Part shown: piece by piece, positions 34,491 through 46,380 of the stretch
Layout: the number at the start of each line of letters is the position of its first letter
Position numbering within the stretch: the stretch's first letter is position 1
Assembly (NCBI RefSeq): GCF_035083965.1
Contig: NC_089724.1
Coordinates: 32,678,352-32,742,351, forward strand
DNA length: 64,000 nucleotides
Reading direction: 5' to 3'
DNA from: Branchiostoma lanceolatum
Taxonomy: Eukaryota; Chordata; Leptocardii; Amphioxiformes; Branchiostomatidae
Position numbers and translations under genes: made by a program
The notes under the pieces: model-generated
What the model saw: only the letters and a program-made list of their open reading frames with translations
Told to the model about the DNA's origin: nothing
The model's database searches: none

Positions 34491-36350
34491 TCACACGCCT
34501 CAGGTCGCAGCTCCTCTCTCACCTGATCATAACGAGTAAGATTACATATTTTCAAAACGGCGTCGCCTGCAAAGTAATGATTACAATGGTTTAAATTTTG
34601 GTACACATTCATCAAATATCTTATACTTTATATTGATGCACCAAAATTTGAGTTGTGCACCTTATTTATGGTGAGGCCGCAAACTTATTGATCATCCTTG
34701 TGTAGTCATAAGTGACGTCATACTTCCGGTGGTATCTGCGTCAGTATCAACCATTCTTACTAAGAAAGGTTTGTCCGAACAAAAAACGGAGTGCCAATTC
34801 CTCTCTCTTGGCATCGAAATACTAAAATTAGGATGACGAACGCTGTGCAACAACTCATGAGAGACTCCACTTCAGACGTCTAATTAGAGCGACCCTAATC
34901 AATTAGAAGGCCCCAGAGACCGGGGCATGGAGTCGGGGGAGGGGTAAGGGCCTCTCTTCTTGTGTTGAACAAAAGGCTTTGACGTCTAATGGGCTCTTTT
35001 GAAGTGTTGCTCTCAATAGGAGGAAAGCCACTGAAAAGGGTCACAATGTAGTACTGGTATATGTAAGAAAGGTTAACTGGTACTTCCGCGAATAAAAAGA
35101 CATGACGTTTTGCTGGTCTGTTGCAGGCACACGATGATTATGATGGTAACAATTGGTTTATCACCTTCGCCAGAAAGGTTGTGTGTTTCGGTTTTGCTAT
35201 GGTGGAGTTGCTGTGGATGTAAACAGCATAACTCGGGGAGCTGTGGATGGCTGCTCATCATATTTGTAGGTGGGTAGGGGTCGGGAAGACAAAGGTTAAG
35301 TTGAAGAATGGGCCTCCTGGTGCCCGGCCTACGGTACTGCAGCAGAACTTGTATGTGTAACTGTGTATGTTTGTCTGCAGCATAACTCGGAAAGCTGTGG
35401 ATTGTTCGTCATGGTAGTAGGTGGGCAGGGGTCTGGAAAACGAAGGTCAAGTTCGATGGGCCTCCTAGCGGCTATCTACCGTACTGCAGCGAAACTTCAA
35501 AGTTTGAGATGTAGTTTTCTGGAAGCGCTATGGTCGTGACGGTCGACTGGTTACCTCTTGGGGTAGGGATTTAGTGATGTAAGTTTGGCCCCCCTAGCGG
35601 CTTATTTAAAACATATTCAACAAAAACAGTGTCTATCCTACCACGGTCGTCCCTATACTGTCCAGATGTCACCAAAATCTTCCCAAGAAAAGATTTTCAA
35701 TTTATCAAATCCTTGTTTTTATCCCCTTCCACTTTATCTGATTTTTATTATTTTCCGAGGATTGTTGTCTGTAGATATCACTTTGGACGCTACTACTATG
35801 ACTTTATCAGCTTGCATTACTAATTCTACATTTGCATTCGCTGATAAGAAACTTGCCAGTTGTATCATAGCACACTGTGATGGCTTATTACAGAATGCAT
35901 GCATCACATACACAGGTAAGTGCATTACAGACTTTGTCTTTAAAGTACAATCATAAGGAATGTACAAAAGGTGGGAACACACAAGGAATGCACTGGATAC
36001 CTGAAAACAATATTTAGAATACACATTACACATTAACATGACTGGCAGTGGGGTTTAATATTTAACCAGTATACGTAGTTCCTATCATATGATACTAGTC
36101 AAAACGCATGTATCCTCAACCTTCTGATGAATGCGTCTGCAAAAATCAATCATGCAAATACATATGTCGTTAGATATAATACAACGTTGTCTCTAGAAAT
36201 ACAAATATCACAGAATATAACGTTATATCCGGATACGCGAAGCCTAGTATAAACCAGGTCGTAGTTTACCAAACCTCCGTAACAATCCCCCAGGAGGATA
36301 GAAGGGGGAGGGGGGGGGGGGGGTAGCAGTCTTTGTAATCTAACAAAATG
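34491..36350. other. Repeat-derived spacer
   Basis: From about 35100 to 35620 there are monomers of the CATAACTCG repeat (CATAACTCGGGGAGCTGTGG; CATAACTCGGAAAGCTGTGG; CTCCTAGCGGCTATCTACCG). A 123-codon plus-strand frame (35585-35956) begins in this repeat and has no recognised motif. A G-rich run is at about 36307-36322. Confidence 0.45.
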
Positions 36351-36356
36351 TTTAGT

Positions 36357-37215
36357 TATCTTCGCCGAGTACTTGTACTCGGAGAAGATTATGTTTTCGG
36401 TTGAGACCTCTGTTGGGTGGGTCTGTATGTATGTCACGAGCATAACTCAAGAAAGCTGCAATGAATCTTTATGGTTTTTGGTAGGTGTGTAGTCGTTGTG
36501 CAAAGGAAGGTCAAGTTCGAAAATGGTTCACCTTGCGTTTTTAAACAGTATTGCAGCGGACTTTTATTTTCTTATGTTTGTATGTAGGCAAAAAAAGTGA
36601 CGGAAACGTTGATGGATATTCATGATTTTTTGCATGTGTGTAGATGTTGTGGAAACGGAGGTCAAGGTCGAAAATGGTTCCCCTGGCATTCTCCGTCGGT
36701 ACTGTCGTGGGCTTTGTGTGAATGTGTATTTGTATGTCGCCAACATAACTCCAGAAGCTGTTAGTGGATCTTTATGATATTTAGTGTATGGGTAGGGTTT
36801 ACAGAAAGGAAGGTCAAGTTTGATAATGGGCATTCTAGCGGGTACCTAAGGTACTGCAGCGGAGCTTCAAAATTTAGGGGCATATATTCTATGCTCATGA
36901 TTTTTGTGTGGTAGATAGTTCATGCCACAGGAAGTAAGTTGTGTAAGTTTGGGTGCCCTAGAACTGCAGTGGGTGTTTTTGTTTTGACCTTCGGACATGA
37001 ATAACTTGAGAAGGAGTCGACAGATCGTCGTGATGTTTGACATGTAGAGAGCTCAGATTGTGCTTTACATAATCAATGACTAATTATGCAAATCAGGAGC
37101 TAATTTACATAATTAGTAAATAAAGTTTGTTAACCCACTGCATTTCATAATGGGACATGGGGCAGTGTCAGGTCATGTAAACAGATGGCCTTGCATAAAC
37201 GTACATGTAGGTCAA
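36357..37215 (+). repeat. CATAACTCGAGAAG large repeat, copy 1
   Basis: It starts with a palindromic ATCTTCGCCGAGTACTTGTAC/TCGGAGAAGAT block, then internally repeated monomers (CATAACTC..., AAGGTCAAGTTCGA..., TACTGCAGCGGA). It ends ACGTACATGTAGGTCAAATA. A nearly collinear copy is at 43904-44783. Confidence 0.75.
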
Positions 37216-37777
37216 ATAAATAAACAAATGGGGCACCCACTATTCTACAAGCAGGTTGAAAAAATAATTCAATTTTTTTTAAATTAAATTCAGTGCTTGA
37301 AGTTAGGACACTGTACAAAGTATGGCTGACCACATTCTAAGCATGTTTGAAAATCTATACTTCTGGATGAAAACTCAGCATCTTTTTAGAATTTCAAAAT
37401 ATGTCGGAGTGCTATACGATATATGATCATATGTGGTAATGTTTCAATATACTCTGCAAAAAATAATTTGGCTTTTGATCATGTATTCCAGTGCTTTTAA
37501 AATGCCACAATCCGTAATACTAAGGTTCCTTCATTTTCATCGTGTGACCATTCATAACAGGATTATCAATGCCACCCTTCTGTTCTTTCACCCACCGTAT
37601 CCACGTGCGCATTTCCGCGGTGAAAAGGGGGTTGCCTGTCCCCAATTTGGAGTTGAGATTTAGACGAGACGATGTACGTTTAACGTCGTTTGTGAGTAGT
37701 CGGTCTATTTTCCATTTCAAATGGGCTGAGGGAATGTGACGATACGTTACTACAGAGGTGGTCGTTTGAAATTGAAA

Positions 37778-38960
37778 TCATATTTTTTTATCGTCTGCGA
37801 TTTTGGTCATGGAACAGCAGTCGGGGAGAATGGTCGGCAGAGCTGGTAGGAGGACCAGTCCGTCTGCGGCGCCAAACGCCATGACCAGGAAAATAATGTA
37901 GTATCTTTAGAATCTAAAAAGGTAGGCAGGGAAAAATGCTAGAGCCAGCATACCAAGGACAGTGGAGAGGGAAGACTGGAGGATGGGCATGCCGACGGCA
38001 CGAAACGCTTCTGCTAGCTTTTCCACAGGAGTGATAGCTTGAGAACAGACGTAAGCATGGGTGATGTGGGCTGAGAAATCCACGGAAAAACCGATGGTGA
38101 TAGAGGTCACGGCTACGATGTCAAGTTGGACTCCCGACAGCGCCATGTATCCCACAAGCCCCACATCGATGGACACGAGAACGAAGGTGACGAAGATAGT
38201 AGCGACACAGTGCGGAATGAAAAGGAACGACACCACAAATATAGCGGCTGCGACCACCTGTTCTGCTAGAATGAAATCGGTGGCGTAAGCGACCATTCTT
38301 ACTGGCGCTTTTTCAGCAATGCTACGCGCCTCTATCATCTTATCTTTCTCTCGTTCTTTAGTTTTCGCGCCATGTGGTATAACAAAGAACCGGGATGCCT
38401 TGATATTGGTATAGTTGTCTGCAAACTTTATAGCATCTAAATACGGACGTCCGAACTGTGGTAAGAACTGCCCGACCAGAATTTGCAAAAATGACGTTTT
38501 GTTTGTGGCGGCATGAGAGCTAACCGCCTGATTCAGAAAACGAAGATAGTCTCGTAACCAGACCTTTGCGGTCTCCCAGGACCTCCCATGTGTTATAGGA
38601 ATACTGGCTTTGGTCGAAAGCTTTTAGTTTGTCCAAGACGGCCTGCTACAAGTCTATCGTCCAGTACTCAAGGGGCTCCGTCATAACTATGTCAATTTTA
38701 GGATCTTTGAAATAGGCCTCTTCTGGATTATGGAAAGCTACGACATTAGAGTCGTCAGCTACGAGGTTTTGAAATTTAAGGCCAATGTCTACTTCAAAGC
38801 TCCCCCAGATGGCGACTCCCAAATAGCCTAAGTATAGTATAAAGATGATTGGCTTTTGATGGTGCCTTTACAATCATAGGCGCTAGGTACTTATACGACA
38901 ATATCGTCAGCAAAGGTTCCTTGTTGACAACAGGCTTGTTGTTTGGGCTGTCGTCTCTGG
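37778..38960 (-). pseudogene. Patched-domain (PTCHD-like) pseudogene
   Basis: The minus-strand frame 38488-37907 encodes several membrane segments (QVVAAAIFVVSFLFIP; TIFVTFVLVSIDVGLVGYMA) and the patched-family motif GFSVDFSAHITHAYV, followed by MPILQSSLSTVLGMLAL. The frame meets TAA at 37907-37909, yet the same frame continues with the expected next membrane segment (IIFLVMAFGAADGLVLLPAL) to a stop at 37778-37780. Upstream, homologous sequence persists in pieces: LLTILSYKYLAPMIVKAP near 38900, LVADDSNVVAFHNPEEAYF near 38740, then TEPLEYW and an in-frame TAG near 38650. A frameshift lies near 38810. Intact proteins of this family are far longer, about 12-TM permease-like. The lack of introns across this span is compatible with a processed copy or with one large exon. 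Confidence 0.72.
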
Positions 38961-39369
38961 AAACGCCAGGGGAGTCGGTAGGCGGCTCTCTTGTTGAGTG
39001 ACTTTGATTTCGGGAGGACCGGGCAGCAGGTAATGCTAGGGTCACATTACAAATCCGGGGCCCGGCCGGACAGTCTTTGGGAACGAAAAGGTATGATATA
39101 AAAGACAACAAAAACACAAAACGTACCCAAAATTATTTAAGAGCATAGCTTGTGCAAATTTGTTGACATATACACTTGTATTTTTCGTTTCCGCAAACAG
39201 CCCGGCCGGGTCCCGGTTAGGAAATGTGACCCTAGCATGAGGCAGTGGCGATTGGCCCGCTCCCGGCGGCCGGGAAGCGACATCATTGGTGTCATTGCAG
39301 CAAAGAGGGTGATCTAAAAGTTGAAACGATACAATTACTAAATTTAAGGGTCACACTTAACATGACATC

Positions 39370-39935
39370 TTCACCTGTTTTTTAACGTGTTCAGTTTAGG
39401 CATTTTTGTTCAACATACGGTTGGCAACATAACTAAAAGGAGACAAAATAGAAAACCTGACAAAAGCACCTAAAAACACGTCAAAAACCAGCCGGACCCA
39501 CTCCTCTGCTTGCAGAGAACACTGCGCCTAAACTGCACCACTGCTAGGTACGGAAAAGCCGCATGCACTATGTCTTTCAAAATGTGTACGAAGAATAAAG
39601 ATAAAGATTTATTCTATTCATATATATTGACTGTACCATTTCATCATCACTTTCAACTTACAACACTGCAATATCGAACCTTTGTGGCCCATATAATATC
39701 AACATACTCATGACCAGTTATAACATATATCAGCACACTAGACACATATACTAGTCCTGTACCACCAAATGATTTTTTAACCCTATCTAGACTGGACTCA
39801 TTCGCCCCCCCCCCCCGCTCATAACTTCCAAACAGTATGGTGTATGATCAAATTTGTAGGGGGTGATAAGCATGTAAATATTGATCACTCTCCATAATAA
39901 GCCTGATATATTTGGCGACGATAATGTGTTCGTGG
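39370..39935 (+). repeat. Segmental duplication, copy 1
   Basis: The sequence from TTTTTAACGTGTTCAGTTTA through GTGACGATAATGTGTT is repeated at 44815-45258 in the same orientation (shared TTCATATATATTGACTGTAC, CCTGTACCACCAAATGATTT). Copy 1 has about 90 extra bases (about 39497-39590) and a C run near 39806. Confidence 0.75.
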
Positions 39936-40445
39936 TACTCTAGTTACTGAAAGTAGAGAGCGATTTGGAAAAGTATAACCCCTTAGACAGAGCGATATAG
40001 TACAAAACGAAATCTGGCAAGCAATCTCCAAATTAAAACAAACAAACAGTAAAGCTTCAGGGAACGACTTGATACTTAATTAAATGTTTAAAAGTGCTGC
40101 CAATGACCTTATAAATCCGTTGGCCAAATTATTCAATTTAATTCTGTCATCAGGCCACTTCCCGCGAAAATGGTGTGAAAAAGTCACATTGTTCCCATAC
40201 ACAAAGCTGGCTCCAACGACGAACCAAACAACTATAGGGGGATCTCTGTCACTAGTTGTCTGGCCCAATTATTTACGAAGTCTGAACACACGCCTCACTA
40301 ACTACTTAGACGAACATTCCGTTATTTCCCAAAACCAGTCAGGTTTCAGAAAGAACTTTGGAACGAGCGATAATTTATTTGTCATTGATTCGTTAATATC
40401 TAAACACACCAATACCAACAAACGTTTATATGCATGTTTTGTAGA

Positions 40446-41385
40446 TTTTGGCGACGCCTCAGGGGCGAGCCAAATTTTTACTATATTGTGTGCAGATTGC
40501 AAGAATTCTAGGAATTGTACAGGAATGTGAAAGTCCATGGGACGATAACTCAAGAATGCCTGGATGTATTGTCTTCATATTTTGTAGGTGGGTAGGTCTG
40601 TGGGAGACCTTTTAATGATTGGATTTTGGGCCCCCTAGCGACTTTCTATGGTACTGCAGGGGAAATTTCTCTGTTCAAATCTCGTCTTCTGAACATGCTA
40701 TAGTCATGATTTTTATGTGGTGGATAGCTCTTTGTTAGGAAAATATGTCCTGTAGATTTGGACCCCCTAGGGGCTTTTTTTGGAACTGCAGAAGCTGATT
40801 TGACTCAAACTTTGAAAGAGAAGGGGATGACGGATCATCATAATTTTTGGTGTGTAGATAGCATAAGTGATGATTTACATAATCATGTGCCAATTATGCA
40901 AATCAATATCTGATTTGTATAATTAAGGAGGACAGTTAATAAATCAGCTGCATTCTATCATAGGACTCTCAAACACATGACATATGTAACTGAGAAAGAG
41001 ATAAATATCGAAAGATATCAATTATGCAAATTGATACTTAATTCGCATAATTAAAATGACAAAATACTATAAATCCATAGTGGTAAATGATGGGGATTTC
41101 ATTTTTGCACCATTTTGAAGTTAAGTAAATGTGGCCACTATTAGACACAAATCTTGCATAGAGGGCCTCATTTACATAATTTATGAGGGAATGGTACGAT
41201 ATCTTTTTTTGTGAAAACAAGATTTTCATACATTGGACAACTTGTGTTATTTTGTTCAAGGACATTATATAGGTTTTGTTAGAGAAGGTGATCGACTGAT
41301 ATGATTTATGCGATATCCTTATTTGCATGTGGGCTAAAAACGAAAACGTTAACAGAGACCACCGTCGCCATGGCAACATCTTTTT
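40446..41385 (+). mobile_element. Insertion A inside the LINE, with CATAACTC monomers
   Basis: It starts GGCGACGCCTCAGGGGCG directly after the VDF codons of the reverse transcriptase and ends near CCGTCGCCATGG, so the ends share inverted GGCGACG. The interior carries CATAACTC/CCCCCTAGCGACTTTCTATGG monomers and several AATTATGCAAATTGATA-type words. The same terminus, inverted, closes the second LINE insertion near 62545. Confidence 0.6.
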
Positions 41386-42171
41386 ATGTTGACAATCTTG
41401 TTAGAAAAGCTTTTGACCGTTATAAATTACTAAGTTCAGGAATAGGTAAGACAGGGGTGTAATCTCTCTCCCACACTTTTCAACCTTTTTATAAATGACT
41501 TAGTCAAAGAATTGGATAATCCCGACTGCGAACCACCCACTCTACACAATTAAGTTGTTTCTTGTCTATTACATGCAGATGATTTCGTCATATTTTCAGA
41601 GTCGGAAAAAGGATTACAACGTGCGTTGGACAGACTTAACATGTTTTGCAAAAACTGGAAACTACAAGTAAACATGAAGAAAACTAAAGTTGTAATTCTT
41701 AAGAAATCTGGACGACCATTACGAAATGTGACATTTTTCTTTGGCTCAGATACTATCGAAATCACAAGTTCTTATTGTTACCAGGGACTATTGCTGTCCC
41801 CATCAGGTACTTTTTCCTTAGCCAAAAAACAGTTGTCCTTAAAAGCACGTAAAGCCCTTTTCAGCCTCAAACCTCTCTTGCGCTCACCTTGTCCCCAAAG
41901 GCTCTGTTAAGAATAGTTGATGTATGCGTTAAATCTATTATGTTACATGGCAGTGAAATTTGGCAAGGACTATTCAAATGACAGGTGTCCGGTTGAAATT
42001 ATACAGAACCGATTCTGCAAACATGTTCTTGGCGTGCACAGAAATTCAAGTAACATAGCAAGTAAAGCAGAGCTTGGAGTGTTCCCGGTAGATTTAGATG
42101 TTTCAGTCCTCATAGTTGCGCTTCAGATAACTCAATCCTTGGACACATTCTTTACAAGAAGATGCTCTATT

Positions 42172-42362
42172 CGACAAAAATAGTTACTCAAGCAACTGGA
42201 TAAAATTTTGAAACAGTCAGACGTTTTAGGCAGCATCCGCAGTCACTGACGAAAGATAGCAGATGCTGTCTGAAACGTCTGACTGTTTCAAAATATTATC
42301 CAGTTGCTTGAGTAACCATTTTGGCGTATCTTACTACCTGGATGTCTAACCTCCATCAACGT
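42172..42362 (-). mobile_element. AACTGGATA foldback MITE, complete, with 12-bp target duplication
   Basis: AGATGCTCTATT occurs at 42160-42171 and 42363-42374, bracketing a 191-bp insert in the LINE. Inside, arms TTACTCAAGCAACTGGATAA and GAAACAGTCAGACGTTT fold back onto their complements. Fragments of the family are at 21745-21905 and 23903-24000. Confidence 0.75.
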
Positions 42363-43903
42363 AGATGCTCTATTGTATCAGCAATCTTTTTCCAGTGAAT
42401 AGCAACAAGACAAAACTAATTACAACATGTGAAAGATGTATATCGACAATAGCGGATACTCCTTTATCTGGAACGTCAACAATCCGATCTAGATATTTAG
42501 CATACATGTACAATGCTAAGAAAAAGACTGACCGACACATACATTCAAAGCTTTCTTTATAAATTATCGATCGATGACAGTAAGTTAAGATTTTATAGAA
42601 ACGTCAAAACAGAATACTCAATGGAAAAATATCTTTCCAACAAAGATTTTGACCAACGGTCAGCTGTGTGTAAGATACGAATAAGCGCACATCCATTAGA
42701 AATAGAAAAGGGTAGATATAAAAAGCTACCTGCTCACGCGAGAATGTGTAAGTTTTGTACAATGAACGGAGTGGAAAATGAAATACATTTTATTTGCCAA
42801 TGTCCTCTATATGACGCCGAAAGAAACGAATTACATAAAACAGCTTCCATAAATTCTCCTAGCTTTCACCATTTGAATAATCTACAAAAATCCATCTTTC
42901 TTCTAAAATCAACCAACCCACTGATAATTCAAAACGTGGGTCACTTCATTTTCCACTGCCTTCAAAAAAGAAGTCAAACCCAACCATAGTCAACCATAGT
43001 TAACATAGAGTTTTCAAAGTAGAATAGAGAACTATTTCGATTTTCATGTATCTCCATGTACTTGTTTGTCTGCAATAAAGTTATTATTAATAAAGTCCTC
43101 ATTTGCATAAATTATATCAGTTGATCATATCATCTAATATTAACAACAGTTCAACATGTGCGTAAGTTCTGATGCATTGTACCAGTTATAATTGTCGCGC
43201 AATAAAGTTCATCTTCTAACCAAATAACACAAGTTGTTCAGATTATGAAAGGCTTGTCTTACTACTCTTAGCAAAGATGGCTATTATAGCATTCCCTTAT
43301 AAATAATATAAATGAGACCATACTTTGCATGATTTATGTCTAGCAATGTTCACTTTAACTTAAATTGCATTGAAATGAATTTAATGAAATATGTACAAAT
43401 CTTATTTAAAAATGCATTACGCAATAGAGTCAATTCCAAGTCACCGCAAGGGTTGTTATTGTCATAATTTAGAAATACTTTCAATTTCTTGTTATTATTT
43501 GTGTAACAGATCGAATACTTTTGAAATATTTTGAATCTGATTTCAACTTTAGAGATATTTCTAAAGTTTTCCAAAACTTAAGAAATATTCATGATGTAGA
43601 ATATGATCTTTACGATAGTTTCTAAATAATGGTAACAGCATTCTACCATTATTCACCATTTTCTACCATTTCTTACCATTATTTGTAACATCTTTATAGA
43701 TAGGTCAGAGGGCTGGGAAGAACGCAATTCACACATCCTTGCAAAGTATAGGGAAGAATGCTTTCCACAAAGGACCAAGCAGTGTCCTGCAGTGAAATCT
43801 AAAGATGTACAAAAGCAGACAGAAGCGCCGGATAAGCATCTACTTTTATAGGGGCAATCACCATTCTACCATTGTTAATCATTCTCTACCATTTTTATCT
43901 TCG

Positions 43904-44783
43904 CCGAGTACTTGTACTCGGAGAAGATTATGTTTTCGGTTGAAAAATCTGTTGGGTGGGTCTGAATGTATGTCAGGAGCATAACTAAAGAAAGCTTCAA
44001 TGAATCTATATGATATTTGGTAGGTGTGTAGTGGTTGTGCAAAGGAAACTTAAGTTCGAAAATGGTTCACCTTGTGTTTTTCAACAGTACTGCAGCAGAC
44101 TTTACATTTTTTTGTGTTTGTATGTAGGCAAAAAAAGTGACGGAAACGTTGATGGATCTTCATGATTTTTTGCAGGTGTGTAGATGTTGTGAAAACGGGG
44201 ATCAAGTTCAAAAATGGTTCCCCTGGTATTTTCCGTTGGTACTGCAGCGGGCTTTGTGTGGATGTGTATTTGTATGTCGCCAGCATAACTCGAGAAGCTG
44301 TTGATGGATCCGTATGATATTTAGTGGATGGGTAGGGTTTACAGAAAGGAAGGTCAAGTTCGATAATGGGCCTTCTAGCGGGTACCTAAAGTACTGCAGC
44401 GGAGCTTCAAAATTTAGGGGCATATTTTCTGCAAGTGCTATGGTCATGATTTTTGTGTGGTAGATATTTCATACCACAGAAAGCAAGTTCTGTAAATTTT
44501 GGCTCCCTAGCGGCTTGTTTAGAACTGCAGTGGGTGTTTTTGTTTTGACATTCGGACATGAATAACTTGAGAAGGGGTCGACAGATCGTCGTGATGTTTG
44601 GTATGTAGAGAGCTCAGATGGTGCTTTACATTATCAATGACTAATTATGAAAATCATGAGCTAATTTGCATAATTAGTAAGGAAAGTTTGTTAACCTACT
44701 GCATTTCAATGGGACATGGGACAGTGTCAGGTCATGTTAACAGATGGCCTTGCATAAACGTACATGTAGGTCAAATAAATAAA
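43904..44783 (+). repeat. CATAACTCGAGAAG large repeat, copy 2
   Basis: It is collinear with 36357-37215 over its full length, including the palindromic start and the AACGTACATGTAGGTCAAAT end, with scattered substitutions. A foldback element begins directly after it at 44785. Confidence 0.75.
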
Positions 44784-44784
44784 C

Positions 44785-45258
44785 TATTCTCCAAGCAGAG
44801 GTGTGGGTCCTGCTGGTTTAACGCGTTCAGTTTAGGCATTTTCATTCAACACGGTTGGCAACATAACGAAATAGGGACAAAATAGAAAGCCCAGCAGGCC
44901 AAAAACACCTAAAAACACGTCAACCACCAGCCAGATTTATTCTATTCATATATATTGACTGTACTATTTCATCATCACTTTCAACTTACAACACTGCAAT
45001 ATCGAACCTTTGTTGCCCATATAATATCAACATACTCATATTTTTTCATGACCAGTTATAACATATATCAGCACACTCTACACATATACTAGTCCTGTAC
45101 CACCAAATGATTTTTAACCATATCTAGACTGGACTCATTCGCCCCATCATGACTTCCAAATGGTATGGTGCATGATCAAATTTGCAGGGGGTGATAAGCA
45201 CGTAAATATTAATCACTCTCCATGATAAGCCTTGATTATTTCGCGAAGATAATGTGTT
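44785..45258 (+). repeat. Foldback fragment plus segmental duplication copy 2
   Basis: It begins TATTCTCCAAGCAGAGGTGTG, the intact left terminus of the foldback family that copy 1 at 39370 lacks. It continues collinearly with 39370-39935 but lacks about 90 bases after ACCAGCC. Confidence 0.7.
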
Positions 45259-45571
45259 GTAAATATTTCTAAAAGCGAAAGAATCACATAGATGTTTAGA
45301 AATTATTTTGAATAAAGAGATTCTTGTGCAGTTACTTTCAAAATATTTCTCAAGTATCTAATTGAATTCAAATTAATTCATATATTTATATTCAGTCTTT
45401 TAGAAATATTTAGAACTATTGTCAGTCAGATATTCTTTTATTAGAAATTTTTCAAAATTATTACAAATATTATTCTTAAAAACCCTCTTGGTGACTTGGA
45501 ATGGACTCTATGTGAAAACGTACAAGTTTTATAAAAAATGCGCGAAACACTATACTCTAACATATACTAGT

Positions 45572-45688
45572 CTAAACTACGGGAGAGCCGTTTCTCGGCA
45601 GCTCATCCTCCAGTAGCAGCTGTAGACCGGTGCGGTCAGTTCCCAGGTGGATCCTCTCGTTTAAGGTGCGGATGACCCAGTAGCCAGC
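45572..45688 (-). CDS. Isolated terminal exon candidate
   Basis: After an acceptor (TTTCCCCAG) the minus strand encodes AGYWVIRTLNERIHLGTDRT...LLLEDELPRNGSPVV and a stop. It may be an alternative last exon of the kinase-tail gene just upstream, or the end of another transcript. The main kinase model already ends at 46381, and no phase-compatible donor linking the two was found. Confidence 0.4.
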   Translation of the reverse strand, partial: AGYWVIRTLNERIHLGTDRTGLQLLLEDELPRNGSPVV

Positions 45689-45801
45689 CTGGGGAAAGGG
45701 TGAATACTGTAAATTTGTGAAATGTTCGCTCACACCCTGAAATCGTGATGACACCACGAGTATCGTATGTAATGCCAACATCATTTGGTCGTGACGGGCT
45801 C

Positions 45802-46015
45802 TAGTCTCTACCAGGCTTCCGTCCTATCGTTGGGAAAATAGTAGAAATCAGCCGAGCTACTCCGCTATACAGGGTAGGTCCGCTATACAGTAAAGTTTCA
45901 TTTCCGTCCATTGAAATGGAACTTGACTGTATAGTGGACCTACCCTGTATAGCGGAGTACCTCGGCTGATTTCTACTATTTTCCCAACGATAGGACGGAA
46001 GCCTGGTAGAGGCTA
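45802..46015. mobile_element. Intact hAT-type MITE with 8-bp target duplication
   Basis: TAGTCTCTACCAGG and the complement TAGCCTCTACCAGG are terminal inverted repeats, and the two arms pair almost throughout the 214 bp. ACGGGCTC is duplicated at 45794-45801 and 46016-46023; 8-bp duplications are typical of hAT transposition. Remnants of the family are at 23229-23660. Confidence 0.85.
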
Positions 46016-46380
46016 ACGGGCTCACGGGTGCTCATGGCCCTTGTCCTCCATCCCTCTCTATCCTCCATTGCACTGGGCAGTTTATCAATGCGAACAGGGA
46101 AAGATTATTTTCTACATGTATGGCTGGTTATTTTTGTGTGTCTGTGGGTTTTCCGACCTACTCTCGCAAAACAATTAAGAGTAAAATGGATGAAGCCTGC
46201 CATCTCTGATTGCCCAGTTGGAAAACTGATTTCAACCATAAATCATTCATGTTTTGCAGCATAATGAAACATATTCACTTCGTGATCATATCGAATTCGC
46301 AATTACGATCAAATTATGATAATAATAAAAACTTTCATGTTTTGCTGTGTCTTACCGGTGTAAGAAACTTGCACCAGAAG

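Larger units (their letters stand above)
39985..42990 (+). mobile_element. LINE reverse-transcriptase remnant, interrupted twice
   Basis: Decayed ORF2. From about 39990 the frame has EIWQAISKLKQTNSKASGND, LFNLILSSGHFPRKW and, after a frameshift, LDEHSVISQNQSGFRKNFGT and RLYACFVDF. It breaks at 40446, resumes near 41390 (VRKAFDRYKLLSSGIGKTG), then LSPTLFNLFINDL, the catalytic block HADDFVIFSE (normally YADD) near 41575, and thumb-like sequence. A second insertion (42172-42362) intervenes before the C-terminal zinc-knuckle segment CKFCTMNGVENEIHFICQC (about 42740-42800). Several stops and frameshifts are present, so it is dead. The endonuclease part is missing, which is a 5' truncation. A related tail is at 58832-59150. 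The clade is not assigned. Confidence 0.78.
43425..45512. mobile_element. Composite element bounded by AGAGTCNATTCCAAGTCACC termini
   Basis: ATAGAGTCAATTCCAAGTCA at about 43427 and the complement of TGACTTGGAATGGACTCTAT at about 45493 are inverted. Both are flanked inside by AAATATTTCTAAA-rich sequence. A CATAACTCGAGAAG copy and the second segmental duplication lie within, suggesting later insertions into an older MITE. Confidence 0.45.

Noticed and set aside
35585..35956. 123-codon plus-strand frame
   Set aside because: It begins inside a CATAACTC repeat monomer and has no recognised motif.
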